In this document: positions 42,734 through 51,225 of the stretch, one piece after another
Position numbering within the stretch: position 1 is the first letter of the stretch
How the letters are laid out: every line of letters starts with the position of its first letter
Source: Lachnospiraceae bacterium
Lineage (GTDB): Bacteria > Bacillota > Clostridia > Lachnospirales > Lachnospiraceae
Assembly: GCA_900759665.1 (NCBI GenBank)
Contig: CAAEWE010000032.1
Coordinates: 1 to 56,580, forward strand
Length of the DNA stretch: 56,580 nt
Direction: 5' to 3'
Made by a program: the position numbers and the translations under genes
The notes under the pieces: generated by a model
The model's input: only the letters and a program-made list of their open reading frames with translations
What the model was told of the DNA's origin: nothing
Databases searched by the model: none

Positions 42734-44089
42734 TCAGGCTGCCTTCCGGAGCCGGAAATCGGCTCCGACTTTTTTCAGACAGATCAGGCAGGTTGGCAGA
42801 ATATAAATACATGCACAAATCCACGCCGTCTGATCACCAAAGCAGATTGCCGTGTAACCGTAGACTGGCACAAAGATCAGACTGACCACGATCCTTGCCA
42901 CCATCTCTGTGACACCGGAAAATACGGCTCTGCCGGAATAACCAAGTCCCTGCGTGGTCATACGGCATGTATTTAAAATACCAAGACTCCAGAAGAAAAA
43001 GCCCTGACAGAACATATACTTTGCCGCCGCATCCAGCACTTCCACTTCTTTCCCGCTGATAAAGATCCGGCAGAGGGTACGTCCAAAGAATATCAGCATA
43101 ATACCGGCACACAAACCATAGCCCACAGCCACTGCCATTCCCTGAAAAAATCCCTTTACGATACGTTTCTTTTTGCCTGCTCCCAGATTCTGGCTGCAAA
43201 AAACGGATACACCGGTTGCAAACGCATCAAATGGACACATAAAAAACTGTTTCAATCGCAGAGCCGCCGTAAATGCCGAAACATACACAACGCTGTCAAG
43301 GCTGTTATTGGCATACTGCATCACCATGCTTCCGATGGCCGTAATGGAATACTGAAGTCCCATTGGCACTCCCATGGTGGTCATAATGCGTACGCCGCGG
43401 CTGTGAAGCCTGCAGTCTGCTTTGGATAGTCTCAGAAGCGGCACCTTCGTCCAGATATAAATACAGCAAAGGATTCCACTGATCGCCTGTGCCGTGATGG
43501 TTGCTGCCGCCGCTCCGGCACACCCCCAGTGGAACACCAGAATACAGACCAGATCCAGTATAATGTTTAACACCGTGGAAATCGCCAGAAAAACAAACGG
43601 TGTCCGGCTGTCCCCCACCGACCGCAGGATACTGGACATCAGATTATATAACAGGGTAAATGGAATGCCCAGAAAGAGAATGAGCAGGTAATGATATGCC
43701 CCCGGATAGATCTTGTCCGGCGTTGACAGCATATGCAGGATCTGTGGACAGAAAACCGCACACACTGCCGTCAACACTACCGCAAAGACACCTGTCAGAA
43801 ACATGGAATGAAAAATGTGACTCCGCATTTCCGGCAGATTCCCTGCCCCAAAGCTTTTGGCAATGGGTACACCAAAGCCACATGTGATACCAATGCAAAA
43901 GCCAAGTACCAGAAACTGGACACTGCTTGATGCGCCTACACTCGCCAGAGCATTGGCCCCCAGTGCTCTCCCGACAATTGCCGCATCAATAATATTATAT
44001 GTCTGCTGCAGTATATTTCCCACCAGAAGGGGTACTGCAAATCCCATTATCAAAGGCAGCGGTCTGCCTTCCGTCATTTTCTTTGCCAT
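42734..44089 (-). CDS. MATE family efflux transporter
   Basis: A 451-residue membrane exporter with twelve helices, coupling Na+ or H+ entry to expulsion of drugs or metabolites. The family opening EGRPLPLIMGFAVPLLVGN, then QQTYNIIDAAIVGRALGANA near residue 35, SSSVQFLVLGFCIGITCGFG near 60 and, in the second half, SVFCSQNLGAGKKKR near 285 and FFWSLGILNTCRMTTQGLG near 370 are all present. Length is normal. I start at MAKKMTEG, behind GAGGAAGTT; a longer TTG frame is unlikely. It follows the rplJL terminator, so it probably has its own promoter. Substrate unknown. Confidence 0.93.
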   Translation of the reverse strand: MAKKMTEGRPLPLIMGFAVPLLVGNILQQTYNIIDAAIVGRALGANALASVGASSSVQFLVLGFCIGITCGFGVPIAKSFGAGNLPEMRSHIFHSMFLTGVFAVVLTAVCAVFCPQILHMLSTPDKIYPGAYHYLLILFLGIPFTLLYNLMSSILRSVGDSRTPFVFLAISTVLNIILDLVCILVFHWGCAGAAAATITAQAISGILCCIYIWTKVPLLRLSKADCRLHSRGVRIMTTMGVPMGLQYSITAIGSMVMQYANNSLDSVVYVSAFTAALRLKQFFMCPFDAFATGVSVFCSQNLGAGKKKRIVKGFFQGMAVAVGYGLCAGIMLIFFGRTLCRIFISGKEVEVLDAAAKYMFCQGFFFWSLGILNTCRMTTQGLGYSGRAVFSGVTEMVARIVVSLIFVPVYGYTAICFGDQTAWICACIYILPTCLICLKKVGADFRLRKAA

Positions 44090-44130
44090 AACTTCCTCAC
44101 CTTTCATTCCGGCAATGTTTACAAGCAAAC

Positions 44131-44170
44131 AAAAGCTGACAGAAATTTCATCTCTGAAATCTCTGCCAGC
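44131..44170 (-). terminator. Terminator of the rplJ-rplL operon
   Basis: On the minus strand GCTGGCAGAGATTTCA pairs with TGAAATTTCTGTCAGC around GAGA (one or two mismatches), followed by TTTTGTTTG. It lies about 60 bases after the rplL stop, so rpoBC are not downstream in this genome segment. Confidence 0.85.
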
Positions 44171-44229
44171 ATATTTTCACGACATATCATGTCATTGGAC
44201 ATAATGTGTCATTTTTATTTAAGGTTAAA

Positions 44230-44595
44230 TTACTTAAGTGTAACCTTAGCACCCTCAGCCTCGAGCTTCTCTTTGATCTCGTTAGCCTCGTCCTTAGAAG
44301 CACCCTCTTTAAGAACCTTAGGAGCGCCATCTACAACTTCCTTAGCTTCCTTAAGTCCAAGACCAGTTACCTCACGAACAACCTTGATAACCTTAACCTT
44401 GTTTGCACCAACTTCTGTAAGCTCAACATCGAACTCGTCCTTCTCTGCTGCGCCTGCTGCATCTCCGCCTGCTGCTGCTACAACAACGCCTGCTGCTGCA
44501 GATACACCAAACTCTTCCTCACATGCCTTAACTAAATCGTTCAGCTCTAACACTGTCATGCCCTTGATAGCATCAATAAATTCCTGTGTAGTCAT
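44230..44595 (-). CDS. rplL: 50S ribosomal protein L7/L12
   Basis: A 121-residue ribosomal stalk protein. The N-terminal dimerisation part (TTQEFIDAIKGMTVLELNDL), the Ala/Gly-rich hinge (VSAAAGVVVAAAGGDAAG, about 35-55) and the conserved C-terminal factor-binding domain (FDVELTEVGANKVKVIKVVR, then GLGLKEAKEVVDGAPKVLKE) are all normal. It binds elongation factors as dimers attached to L10. It follows rplJ by 51 bases behind GGAGG. Confidence 0.98.
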   Translation of the reverse strand: MTTQEFIDAIKGMTVLELNDLVKACEEEFGVSAAAGVVVAAAGGDAAGAAEKDEFDVELTEVGANKVKVIKVVREVTGLGLKEAKEVVDGAPKVLKEGASKDEANEIKEKLEAEGAKVTLK

Positions 44596-44646
44596 TTCTA
44601 TAACCTCCGTATTATTTTCTTTTCGTTTTTGTTTTCTTAATAAAAT

Positions 44647-45147
44647 TTAAGCCTCTGCTGCACCCTCGCCCTGCTCTGCGATCTGATTAAGCACACGAGC
44701 AAGATTGGTAATAGGTGACTGCAAAGAACCAAGCAGCTTGGAAATAAGCTCGTCTCTTGATGGAATGCTTGCCAGTGACTTAACACCGTCAACATCATAG
44801 AATGTTCCCTCAACGACAGCTCCCTTGAATTCCAAAGCCTCAGCCTCTTTCGCAACGTTATTCAGAACGCGGATAGGTGCTGTTGCATCTTCCTTAGAAA
44901 TTGCGATAGCAGATGGTCCATCTAAAAGATCATCTAACTGTGCGAAATCAGTACCCTCAAACGCACGCTTCATGAGTGTATTCTTGTATACCTTGTACTC
45001 ACATCCTGCCTCTCTCAATCCCTTACGAAGTTTTGTGTCCTGTTCTACAGTCAGTCCACGATAATCAACGAGAACTATAGTAGTAGCGCCGTCAATCTTC
45101 GCCTTGATTTCATCAACGATTGGCTGTTTTAATTCAACCTTTGCCAT
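44647..45147 (-). CDS. rplJ: 50S ribosomal protein L10
   Basis: A 166-residue ribosomal protein that anchors the L7/L12 stalk to 23S rRNA and represses its own operon. Seen are KQPIVDEIKAKIDGATTIVLVDYRGLT at the start in shortened form (VDYRGLTVEQDTKLRK), YKVYKNTLMKRAFEG near residue 55, and SIPSRDELISKLLGSLQSP near 130; the C-terminal helix binds L7/L12. The longer in-frame extension to 45252 runs through the leader RNA and lacks a ribosome site; AAGGAGATATCTT precedes ATG 45147. Confidence 0.97.
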   Translation of the reverse strand: MAKVELKQPIVDEIKAKIDGATTIVLVDYRGLTVEQDTKLRKGLREAGCEYKVYKNTLMKRAFEGTDFAQLDDLLDGPSAIAISKEDATAPIRVLNNVAKEAEALEFKGAVVEGTFYDVDGVKSLASIPSRDELISKLLGSLQSPITNLARVLNQIAEQGEGAAEA

Positions 45148-45205
45148 AAGATATCTCCTTTCCTGGGCAGTCCCATATTTTTCCTGCCTGGGAAGTCTTA
45201 CTTCA

Positions 45206-45241
45206 AAACAAGAAAACCTCCCTGCGTAAACACAGAGAGGT
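45206..45241 (-). terminator. Attenuator terminator in the rplJ leader
   Basis: CCTCTCTGTGTTTACGCAGGGAGG forms a hairpin followed by TTTTCTTGTTTT on the minus strand, upstream of rplJ. With the L10 leader it would stop transcription when free L10 binds the leader. Confidence 0.85.
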
Positions 45242-45342
45242 GAAATCATCAAAATAATTACATCCTTCCTCGGTAGGCGGTCTCCTTACGCCGAACGATC
45301 GGCACCTACTGTCTACGGCAGTATGGCTTGCTTTACAAACCG
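45242..45342 (-). ncRNA. Ribosomal protein L10 leader RNA
   Basis: The minus-strand leader holds the conserved L10-binding structure: ACTGCCGTAGACAGTAGGTG, GCCGATCGTTCGGCG, then GGAGACCGCCTACCGAGGAAGG. The AGTAGGTG/CGCCTACCG pairing and the kink-turn-like elements match the Firmicutes L10 leader. It is followed directly by the attenuator. Exact ends are estimated. Confidence 0.88.
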
Positions 45343-45348
45343 TAAAAT

Positions 45349-45377
45349 ATTTTAGCACATTTCAAAATATAAGTCAA
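45349..45377 (-). promoter_or_regulatory. Sigma-A promoter of rplJ-rplL
   Basis: TTGACT (45377-45372), 17 bases, TAAAAT (45354-45349) on the minus strand, just upstream of the L10 leader. Confidence 0.85.
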
Positions 45378-45449
45378 CACCCATTTTTCTAATATTTCCT
45401 CTTGCAATCCTGCCTAATATTTCTATATATTTCTACCATACAATTTGCC

Positions 45450-46247
45450 CTAATATTTCCACAAATTCTTGATCTGCGGCACCACCTGTGACAGCTTCCA
45501 TACTTTTTCACTGTTTTTGCGGCTGTTGGGATCATTGATAATCACCTGCCGGTCATCTTTCATTCCCGACAGAACCAGAAAATGTCCTGCTGTGGTAAAA
45601 TCTCCCGGCCGCATGGCACAAATGATCACATGCCCCTCCTGAAGGGTTCGCCGGATCACCTCTTCATCGCAGGACATTTCTGTCCCACTAAGCCCCAGCA
45701 GTGCCGCCCCGTCTGTCATCAAAGACCATGCTGATCCTTGTCCTTTTACATAAAATCCATTCTTTTGCGCCAGTTTTGCCACCTTCCATGGATTCCATTT
45801 GTCATTTTGAAAGGTATGGCATGCCACCATGGCAAGACAGGTGGGACCACACCCTGTCAGCGCCATAAAATCATTGCCGTATTTGCGGTATCCCCATCGT
45901 TCATCCCACTGCAGAAACAATGGCACACCACTTTCCTGATTGCCCTCCAGATCAGAGGAGGTCAGACGAATCTTCTGTGCTTTTCCTGCCTGTTTGGGAT
46001 AATCCTTCACAAACTGTCTCGTCTCCGGATTCTTTTTGGCCAGTTCGATCAACTGCTCCGGGTATTGTCCTTCTTTATCTTTCCAGAAATCATCCTGTCC
46101 CAGAGACGACAGGCTCTGACGAAACTGATCTATACTCCGGGATATATCCCCCATATAATAATTTGTCGTCAAAACACGTACCCCCACCAGAACCAGAATG
46201 ATTCCCAGGAGCCATTTTCTTTTTCTTCTCCTGTACTGTCTTTTCAT
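45450..46247 (-). CDS. C39-type papain-like cysteine peptidase, membrane-anchored
   Basis: A 265-residue protein with a basic start (RQYRRRKRKW) and one membrane anchor (about 13-30). The extracytoplasmic part begins with a helical spacer and ends in a C39_2 domain (about 110-260): SGVPLFLQWDERWGYRKYG, the catalytic Cys in GCGPTCLAMVA near residue 140, the His in TAGHFLVLSG near 222 and Asp in IINDPNS near 240. Such domains cleave peptide bonds or act as secreted hydrolases; without an ABC exporter next to it, a leader-peptidase role is unlikely. The gene's ribosome site lies inside a long hairpin. It is divergent from lepB. Confidence 0.88.
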   Translation of the reverse strand: MKRQYRRRKRKWLLGIILVLVGVRVLTTNYYMGDISRSIDQFRQSLSSLGQDDFWKDKEGQYPEQLIELAKKNPETRQFVKDYPKQAGKAQKIRLTSSDLEGNQESGVPLFLQWDERWGYRKYGNDFMALTGCGPTCLAMVACHTFQNDKWNPWKVAKLAQKNGFYVKGQGSAWSLMTDGAALLGLSGTEMSCDEEVIRRTLQEGHVIICAMRPGDFTTAGHFLVLSGMKDDRQVIINDPNSRKNSEKVWKLSQVVPQIKNLWKY

Positions 46248-46254
46248 TTTATAT

Positions 46255-46300
46255 CATCTCCCATTTTTTCTTGAGTTACTTATAAGTTTAATGGGAGATG
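46255..46300 (-). promoter_or_regulatory. Hairpin covering the ribosome site of the C39 gene
   Basis: Perfect 11-base arms, CATCTCCCATT (46255-46265) and AATGGGAGATG (46290-46300), flank 24 bases. In the minus-strand mRNA the arm nearest the start holds GGGAG, the ribosome site ten bases before ATG 46247, so the folded form would block translation. Confidence 0.6.
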
Positions 46301-46435
46301 TCTGGGAATGCTTATGATTTTTCTAAACGATTTCTAATATTTCTCTGAACTTTGAGCTGGAACCTCGGTCTTATTTTACATTACGAAAGGGATGTGATAA
46401 GATGAATGCATTATCAACGAAAGGATCATACAAGC

Positions 46436-47155
46436 ATGAACGAACCAGATAACATTTCCGGAGAGAAGCTTTCCTCTGCGGAAACCGACAATAAAAACAA
46501 AAAAGAGAAACATTTTTCTCTTGCGGATACACTTCAATTTCTCTTTCTGCTGGCTGTGATCGCCCTGATCATCTTTATCCGGCAAATGCCGCTTTTTACT
46601 GTAGACGGCCACAGCATGGATCATACCTATTCCCACGGAGATCTGCTGGTAGGCGAAAAAAATGCCGACATCAAGGCCGACGATATCCTGATCATATACA
46701 GCGATGTGCTGTCAGAACGGATTGTAAAACGCTGCATCGGTCTGCCGGGAGACAAGGTCGAGATCCGCGATAACACGGTATATGTCAACGGCAAAGCATT
46801 AAAAGAAGATTATATTGCAGAACCGATGATCACAGAGGATCTGTCCATTACTCTGGCGGATGATGAGTATTTTGTTATGGGAGACAACCGGAATGACTCC
46901 ACCGACAGCCGGGAGATCGGTCCGATTCCAAAGAACAAGATCCAGGCAAAGGTTAGCCACAATCTGACGAAGGAATATCACATCACAACGGCTCATCTGA
47001 AATGGTTCAAGCGCATTATCATTATTGCCGCTGCATGCTATATTATCTTTACGATCCTCGGAAGTTTTCTGTTTCCTTTGTTCCGGCGTAAGGATGAAAA
47101 AGGATCAGACTCCGCCACGGAAGAAGATACCGATTCCGGCGAAGATTCGGAATAA
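46436..47155 (+). CDS. lepB: Signal peptidase I
   Basis: A 239-residue membrane protease that removes signal peptides from exported proteins. An N-terminal helix (about 35-53) anchors it. The catalytic serine is in VDGHSMDHTY near residue 62, the lysine in ERIVKRCIGLPGD near 100, and MGDNRNDSTDSREIG near 148 is box D/E. A second helix near the C-terminus (IIIIAAACYIIFTILGSFLF) is an addition seen in some Clostridia. An acidic tail (SDSATEEDTDSGEDSE) follows. I start at ATG 46436 behind AAAGGA rather than the earlier ATG at 46406. Confidence 0.95.
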   Translation: MNEPDNISGEKLSSAETDNKNKKEKHFSLADTLQFLFLLAVIALIIFIRQMPLFTVDGHSMDHTYSHGDLLVGEKNADIKADDILIIYSDVLSERIVKRCIGLPGDKVEIRDNTVYVNGKALKEDYIAEPMITEDLSITLADDEYFVMGDNRNDSTDSREIGPIPKNKIQAKVSHNLTKEYHITTAHLKWFKRIIIIAAACYIIFTILGSFLFPLFRRKDEKGSDSATEEDTDSGEDSE

Positions 47156-47160
47156 AGAAG

Positions 47161-47220
47161 AAAAACCGGTACAGACAGCAGATGTTTTCCCATACATCTG
47201 CCGTCCATGCCGGTTTTATT
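47161..47220. terminator. Bidirectional terminator between lepB and serS
   Basis: A long stem pairs AAAACCGG-ACAGACAGCAGATGT with ACATCTGCCGTCC-CCGGTTTT around eight bases. On the plus strand it ends with TTTTATTATTT; on the minus strand with TTTTTCTTCTTT. It serves both converging genes. Confidence 0.85.
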
Positions 47221-47282
47221 ATTTACTATATTTTGCGATGGTGTGATCTTTCTGCTAAGACCGCACCACAGATCCCTCTAAA

Positions 47283-48572
47283 TTATTTCTTTACGGTAAT
47301 GGCTTCCATTCCACCCATATATGGTCTGAGGGCTTCCGGAATTCTTACACTGCCGTCCTCCTGCAGATTATTCTCCAGGAATGCAATGAGCATACGAGGC
47401 GGTGCAACTACGGTGTTGTTCAGGGTATGTGCGAAATATTTGCTGCCGTCCTCACCCTTCACGCGGATCTTTAAGCGGCGTGCCTGTGCATCGCCGAGGT
47501 TGGAACAGCTTCCGACCTCGAAGTATTTCTTCTGACGTGGAGACCATGCCTCAACATCAATGGACTTCACCTTGAGATCTGCCAGATCACCAGAGCAGCA
47601 CTCCAGGGTACGAACCGGGATATCCAGTGTACGGAACAGATCCACCGTATTCTGCCACAGCTTGTCAAACCATGCCTTGCTCTCCTCCGGCTTGCAGACA
47701 ACGATCATTTCCTGCTTTTCGAACTGATGGATACGGTAAACACCACGCTCCTCAATACCGTGGGCTCCCTTTTCCTTACGGAAACATGGAGAATAGCTTG
47801 TCAGGGTACGTGGAAGTGACTTCTCCTCCAGGATCGTATCAATGAATTTACCGATCATGGAATGCTCACTGGTACCGATCAGGTACAGATCCTCGCCCTC
47901 GATCTTATACATCATGGCATCCATCTCGGCAAAGCTCATAACACCTGTTACCACATTGCTTCGGATCATAAATGGAGGTACACAGTAGGTAAACCCACGG
48001 TCGATCATGAAATCTCTCGCATAGGAGATCACTGCGGAATGAAGTCTGGCAATATCTCCCATCAGATAATAAAATCCGTTTCCTGCCACCTTACCGGCAG
48101 CATCCAGATCAATACCATCAAAACGCTCCATAATCTCTGTATGATACGGCACCTCGAAATCAGGAACGACCGGATCACCAAACTTTTCGATCTCGACATT
48201 TTCACTGTCATCCTTACCGATCGGCACACTTGGGTCGATAATGTTTGGAATGACCATCATGATCTTCTGGATCTTTTCCGCAAGCTCCGGCTCCTTTGCC
48301 TGCAGCTTTTCGAGACGAGGGGCGATCTCGGCAACCTCTGCCTTTCTCTGCTCTGCCTCATCCTTTTTCCCCTGTGCCATCAGGCCACCGATCTCCTTGG
48401 AGATCTTTTTGCGGCGGGCACGAAGCTCATCAGCCTCCTGCTGTGTCTTTCTTGCCTCTGCATCCAGAGCGATCACCTCATCCACCAACGGAAGCTTCTC
48501 GTCCTGGAACTTATTTTTGATGTTCTGTTTTACGATGTCAGGATTTTCTCTGACAAATTTCAAGTCTAACAT
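47283..48572 (-). CDS. serS: Seryl-tRNA synthetase
   Basis: A 429-residue class II aminoacyl-tRNA synthetase. The N-terminal coiled coil (about 30-105, ADELRARRKKISKEIG and following) grips the long arm of tRNA-Ser. Motif 2 is CFRKEKGAHGIEERGVYRIHQFEK in abbreviated form (CFRKEKGAHG near residue 270) and motif 3 ends GDGS-type NNTVVAPPRMLIAFLE near 385. Length is normal. No T-box leader is present: the gene starts 19 bases after the PAS/GGDEF/EAL gene and must depend on read-through or a promoter inside that gene. Confidence 0.97.
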   Translation of the reverse strand: MLDLKFVRENPDIVKQNIKNKFQDEKLPLVDEVIALDAEARKTQQEADELRARRKKISKEIGGLMAQGKKDEAEQRKAEVAEIAPRLEKLQAKEPELAEKIQKIMMVIPNIIDPSVPIGKDDSENVEIEKFGDPVVPDFEVPYHTEIMERFDGIDLDAAGKVAGNGFYYLMGDIARLHSAVISYARDFMIDRGFTYCVPPFMIRSNVVTGVMSFAEMDAMMYKIEGEDLYLIGTSEHSMIGKFIDTILEEKSLPRTLTSYSPCFRKEKGAHGIEERGVYRIHQFEKQEMIVVCKPEESKAWFDKLWQNTVDLFRTLDIPVRTLECCSGDLADLKVKSIDVEAWSPRQKKYFEVGSCSNLGDAQARRLKIRVKGEDGSKYFAHTLNNTVVAPPRMLIAFLENNLQEDGSVRIPEALRPYMGGMEAITVKK

Positions 48573-48591
48573 GTCTTTTCTCCTTTATGAT

Positions 48592-51144
48592 TTATTCGCT
48601 CAAAAAGCATTTTTCAAATACAACGTTTTTCATGGCTCCATAATATATGATGCCCTCAAACACATCGCATCCTATCTTTTTTGCATACTCCTCCTGAAGT
48701 CTGGTGTGGATGCCTCCACAGGTAACGGTAAGTCCCATCTCCTTTGCCATCTCCACGGTCTTTCGGAAGATCACAGTATCCTTTTCATTGATCATATGCT
48801 CACTGAAATATTCTCCGTGGAATTTAATGCCTGTCACCGGCAGACGGCGCATGGAATTAACCGCAGTGTGGTCTGCACCAAAACGACTGATCACCACCTG
48901 GTATCCCAGATTAGTCAGATTGCGTATTGCTACCTCAAATGCCGTCGTGGCATCCGCAAAAAAACGCTCCGGAATCTCAAAAATGAAATCCTGCGGTTCG
49001 AGTTTATTTTGCTCCACAACAATGTTATGTATACGCTCCACAGCATGCCTTGTTGACAACTGGCTTGCTGTCATTTCCAGAGAAACCGGAATGACTTGAT
49101 TGCCCTTCGCTTTCCAGGCACCAATGTTATCTGCCACCTCCTGCAGCAGATAGAAACTAAACTCCTCCAGCTGGGCACCACGTTCCATCAGATGCATGAT
49201 CTGTGTATATTCAAAATACTGGCCGTCCTTCATCAGAATCCTTGGAATCGCCTTGCATCCGATCACATGTTCCTTATCTCCCTTGATCCTTGGAAGATAA
49301 CTGATCTCCACGCTATGCTCGTCCATAGCACGACGAATCTCGCCTGCCATTTCATCTTCTCTGGAAAGCTGCTCCTCCATGTCCTCTGTGTATATCGCAT
49401 AATGGTTGCCCCGAAGTCCTTTAATGCTTCTGCGGGCTAGATCCGCCTTTTCCAGCATCTCCAAAAGCTCCTGATCCTCCTTCTGGATCAGATATACACC
49501 TACCGTGGAACCAAAGTCAATATTGTCCTCCTCTGCCTCCACTTCCTGCTGATGACGCACCACAGCAGACATGGCATTAACCAGTTCCTTGTGTGTATCA
49601 TACTGAAACAATACAACAAAATAGTCCCCGTCTACTCTCGCACACATTCCGTCCTTTGTCAAATGATTTAACAATACATCGGAAAATGCCTTGAGGATAC
49701 GATTACTTACCGAAAAGCCATAATGGTGACTGAAACTCTGAAATTCATTGATATCTGCGCAGATCAGTGCATAATGGGAATCTTCTCTGCGGGATGTCAG
49801 AATCTTCTCTGCCTTTCTTAAAAAGGAAGCATACGGAAGTAATCCGGTAATGGTGTCCTCCGTCCTGGCTCTTGCCGAAGCCGCGATCTTTTTGAGTTTA
49901 CCTGCAAGCTGGGTAATCTCCAGCTCGGAATTTTTGACCTGTTCTGCCTTCACCGCATTCTGCCCGCTATCCGGAATAAGCCGGGTCAGACCGTAAACAA
50001 CAATGCCTTGTCCATCTTCCTTTTTCTCAGTAGACGAACTGATCTGAACCCTGTGATATGATCCGTTGCTGTTGATCACCCGAAAAGTGTCCTGATGCGT
50101 GCCGGCATTGGAATCCCAGGAGTTTCTCATTTGTATAAATTTATCAACATCATCCGGATGGATAATCGAACGAATGTTTTCATCAGTAAACTGTCCCTCC
50201 AGAATCGTCTCCGGCGAGTAAGTCCCTCCCAGATCTCCGTCCCGGTGAAGAACATGTGCATCCAGATCATAGGTCCAGATGGTTTCCCTCAACATCTTTG
50301 TAATAACATTGGAACGATGATTATTATCTGCCAGTTCTGCCTCTGCCAGCTTTCTGGCAGTAATGTCCACGATCACGCACAAATATACCGGCTGACCATT
50401 GTCATCATCAATCCGGGTACCGTTGATATACGACCAGCGGATTTCTCCGCTTTTGGCCATGATGCGATACTCCATGGCAAGGGGTCCTCTATTTTCAATC
50501 GCCTGCCTTATCACCCTGCTCACCATATCCATATCCTCCGGATACACCAGCTCCGACGTATCATTGTGAAACTGCATACTATACTCCGACCGGCTGTAAC
50601 CCGCCAAACGGAAAAATCCGTCATTGGCATACATGATCTTGAAATCATTTAACCGGACCTTGATCACGCCGCCCGGAATACTGTTGGCGATCAGATCCAG
50701 CTCCCGTTTCGCATTATAAACGTCCTGTAAATGACGTTTCGAACCGGATATATCCAGACACGAGCAGTAATAGATCATACTCCCCGGTTTTGCCTCTCTC
50801 TTGGCCCGGAATGAGATCCATATAATGGAATCATCCTTGCGTTTGGCCCGGAATTCCAGATGAATGCTCCCCCCCATGCTGACCTGACGTGCCATCAATG
50901 CCTTCATTCTCTGCTTTTCCTCTGGAAGAGCCGGTCCCATGACTCTGTTTTCAAAACATTTCCGAAACTCCTCCGGGGTATACTGAAACATTTTGTAAAA
51001 TCCATCATTAGCATACATAATCTCCGGCTCAGCCTGCATTTTGGCGATCATCATACCGCACTCAGACATGCCTGCCAGACGCGCAAACTGCTCCTTATGC
51101 ATTTCAAAACCACTGTCTGTCGTACTTTCTGTATTAATTTCCAT
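48592..51144 (-). CDS. PAS sensor protein with degenerate GGDEF and EAL domains
   Basis: An 850-residue cytoplasmic protein with no membrane helix. Three PAS domains come first (about 15-130, 150-265, 280-395; EIMYANDGFYKMFQYTPEEF and KIMYANDGFFRLAGYSRSEY are clear), then a coiled linker, a GGDEF domain (about 430-590) and an EAL domain (about 600-845). The GGDEF signature reads RVDGDYFVVL, so the second acidic residue is gone. The EAL signature reads GCKAIPRI, lacking the catalytic Glu; DDFG is SRFG and the KIDR lysine step is KFHG. Both catalytic sites therefore look dead. It may bind c-di-GMP or act as a scaffold. I start at ATG 51144 behind GGGGG. It sits directly upstream of serS. Confidence 0.9.
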   Translation of the reverse strand: MEINTESTTDSGFEMHKEQFARLAGMSECGMMIAKMQAEPEIMYANDGFYKMFQYTPEEFRKCFENRVMGPALPEEKQRMKALMARQVSMGGSIHLEFRAKRKDDSIIWISFRAKREAKPGSMIYYCSCLDISGSKRHLQDVYNAKRELDLIANSIPGGVIKVRLNDFKIMYANDGFFRLAGYSRSEYSMQFHNDTSELVYPEDMDMVSRVIRQAIENRGPLAMEYRIMAKSGEIRWSYINGTRIDDDNGQPVYLCVIVDITARKLAEAELADNNHRSNVITKMLRETIWTYDLDAHVLHRDGDLGGTYSPETILEGQFTDENIRSIIHPDDVDKFIQMRNSWDSNAGTHQDTFRVINSNGSYHRVQISSSTEKKEDGQGIVVYGLTRLIPDSGQNAVKAEQVKNSELEITQLAGKLKKIAASARARTEDTITGLLPYASFLRKAEKILTSRREDSHYALICADINEFQSFSHHYGFSVSNRILKAFSDVLLNHLTKDGMCARVDGDYFVVLFQYDTHKELVNAMSAVVRHQQEVEAEEDNIDFGSTVGVYLIQKEDQELLEMLEKADLARRSIKGLRGNHYAIYTEDMEEQLSREDEMAGEIRRAMDEHSVEISYLPRIKGDKEHVIGCKAIPRILMKDGQYFEYTQIMHLMERGAQLEEFSFYLLQEVADNIGAWKAKGNQVIPVSLEMTASQLSTRHAVERIHNIVVEQNKLEPQDFIFEIPERFFADATTAFEVAIRNLTNLGYQVVISRFGADHTAVNSMRRLPVTGIKFHGEYFSEHMINEKDTVIFRKTVEMAKEMGLTVTCGGIHTRLQEEYAKKIGCDVFEGIIYYGAMKNVVFEKCFLSE

Positions 51145-51225
51145 ACCACACACCCCCTTCGTATTTTGTCTCTTTCTCCTTAGGTGCAGTCAATCTTGCC
51201 TCATAATACTTATCTGTCTGACCGG

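Noticed and set aside
45148..45252. N-terminal extension of L10
   Set aside because: The region is the attenuator and spacer of the leader RNA; the conserved L10 start and AAGGAG site are at 45147.
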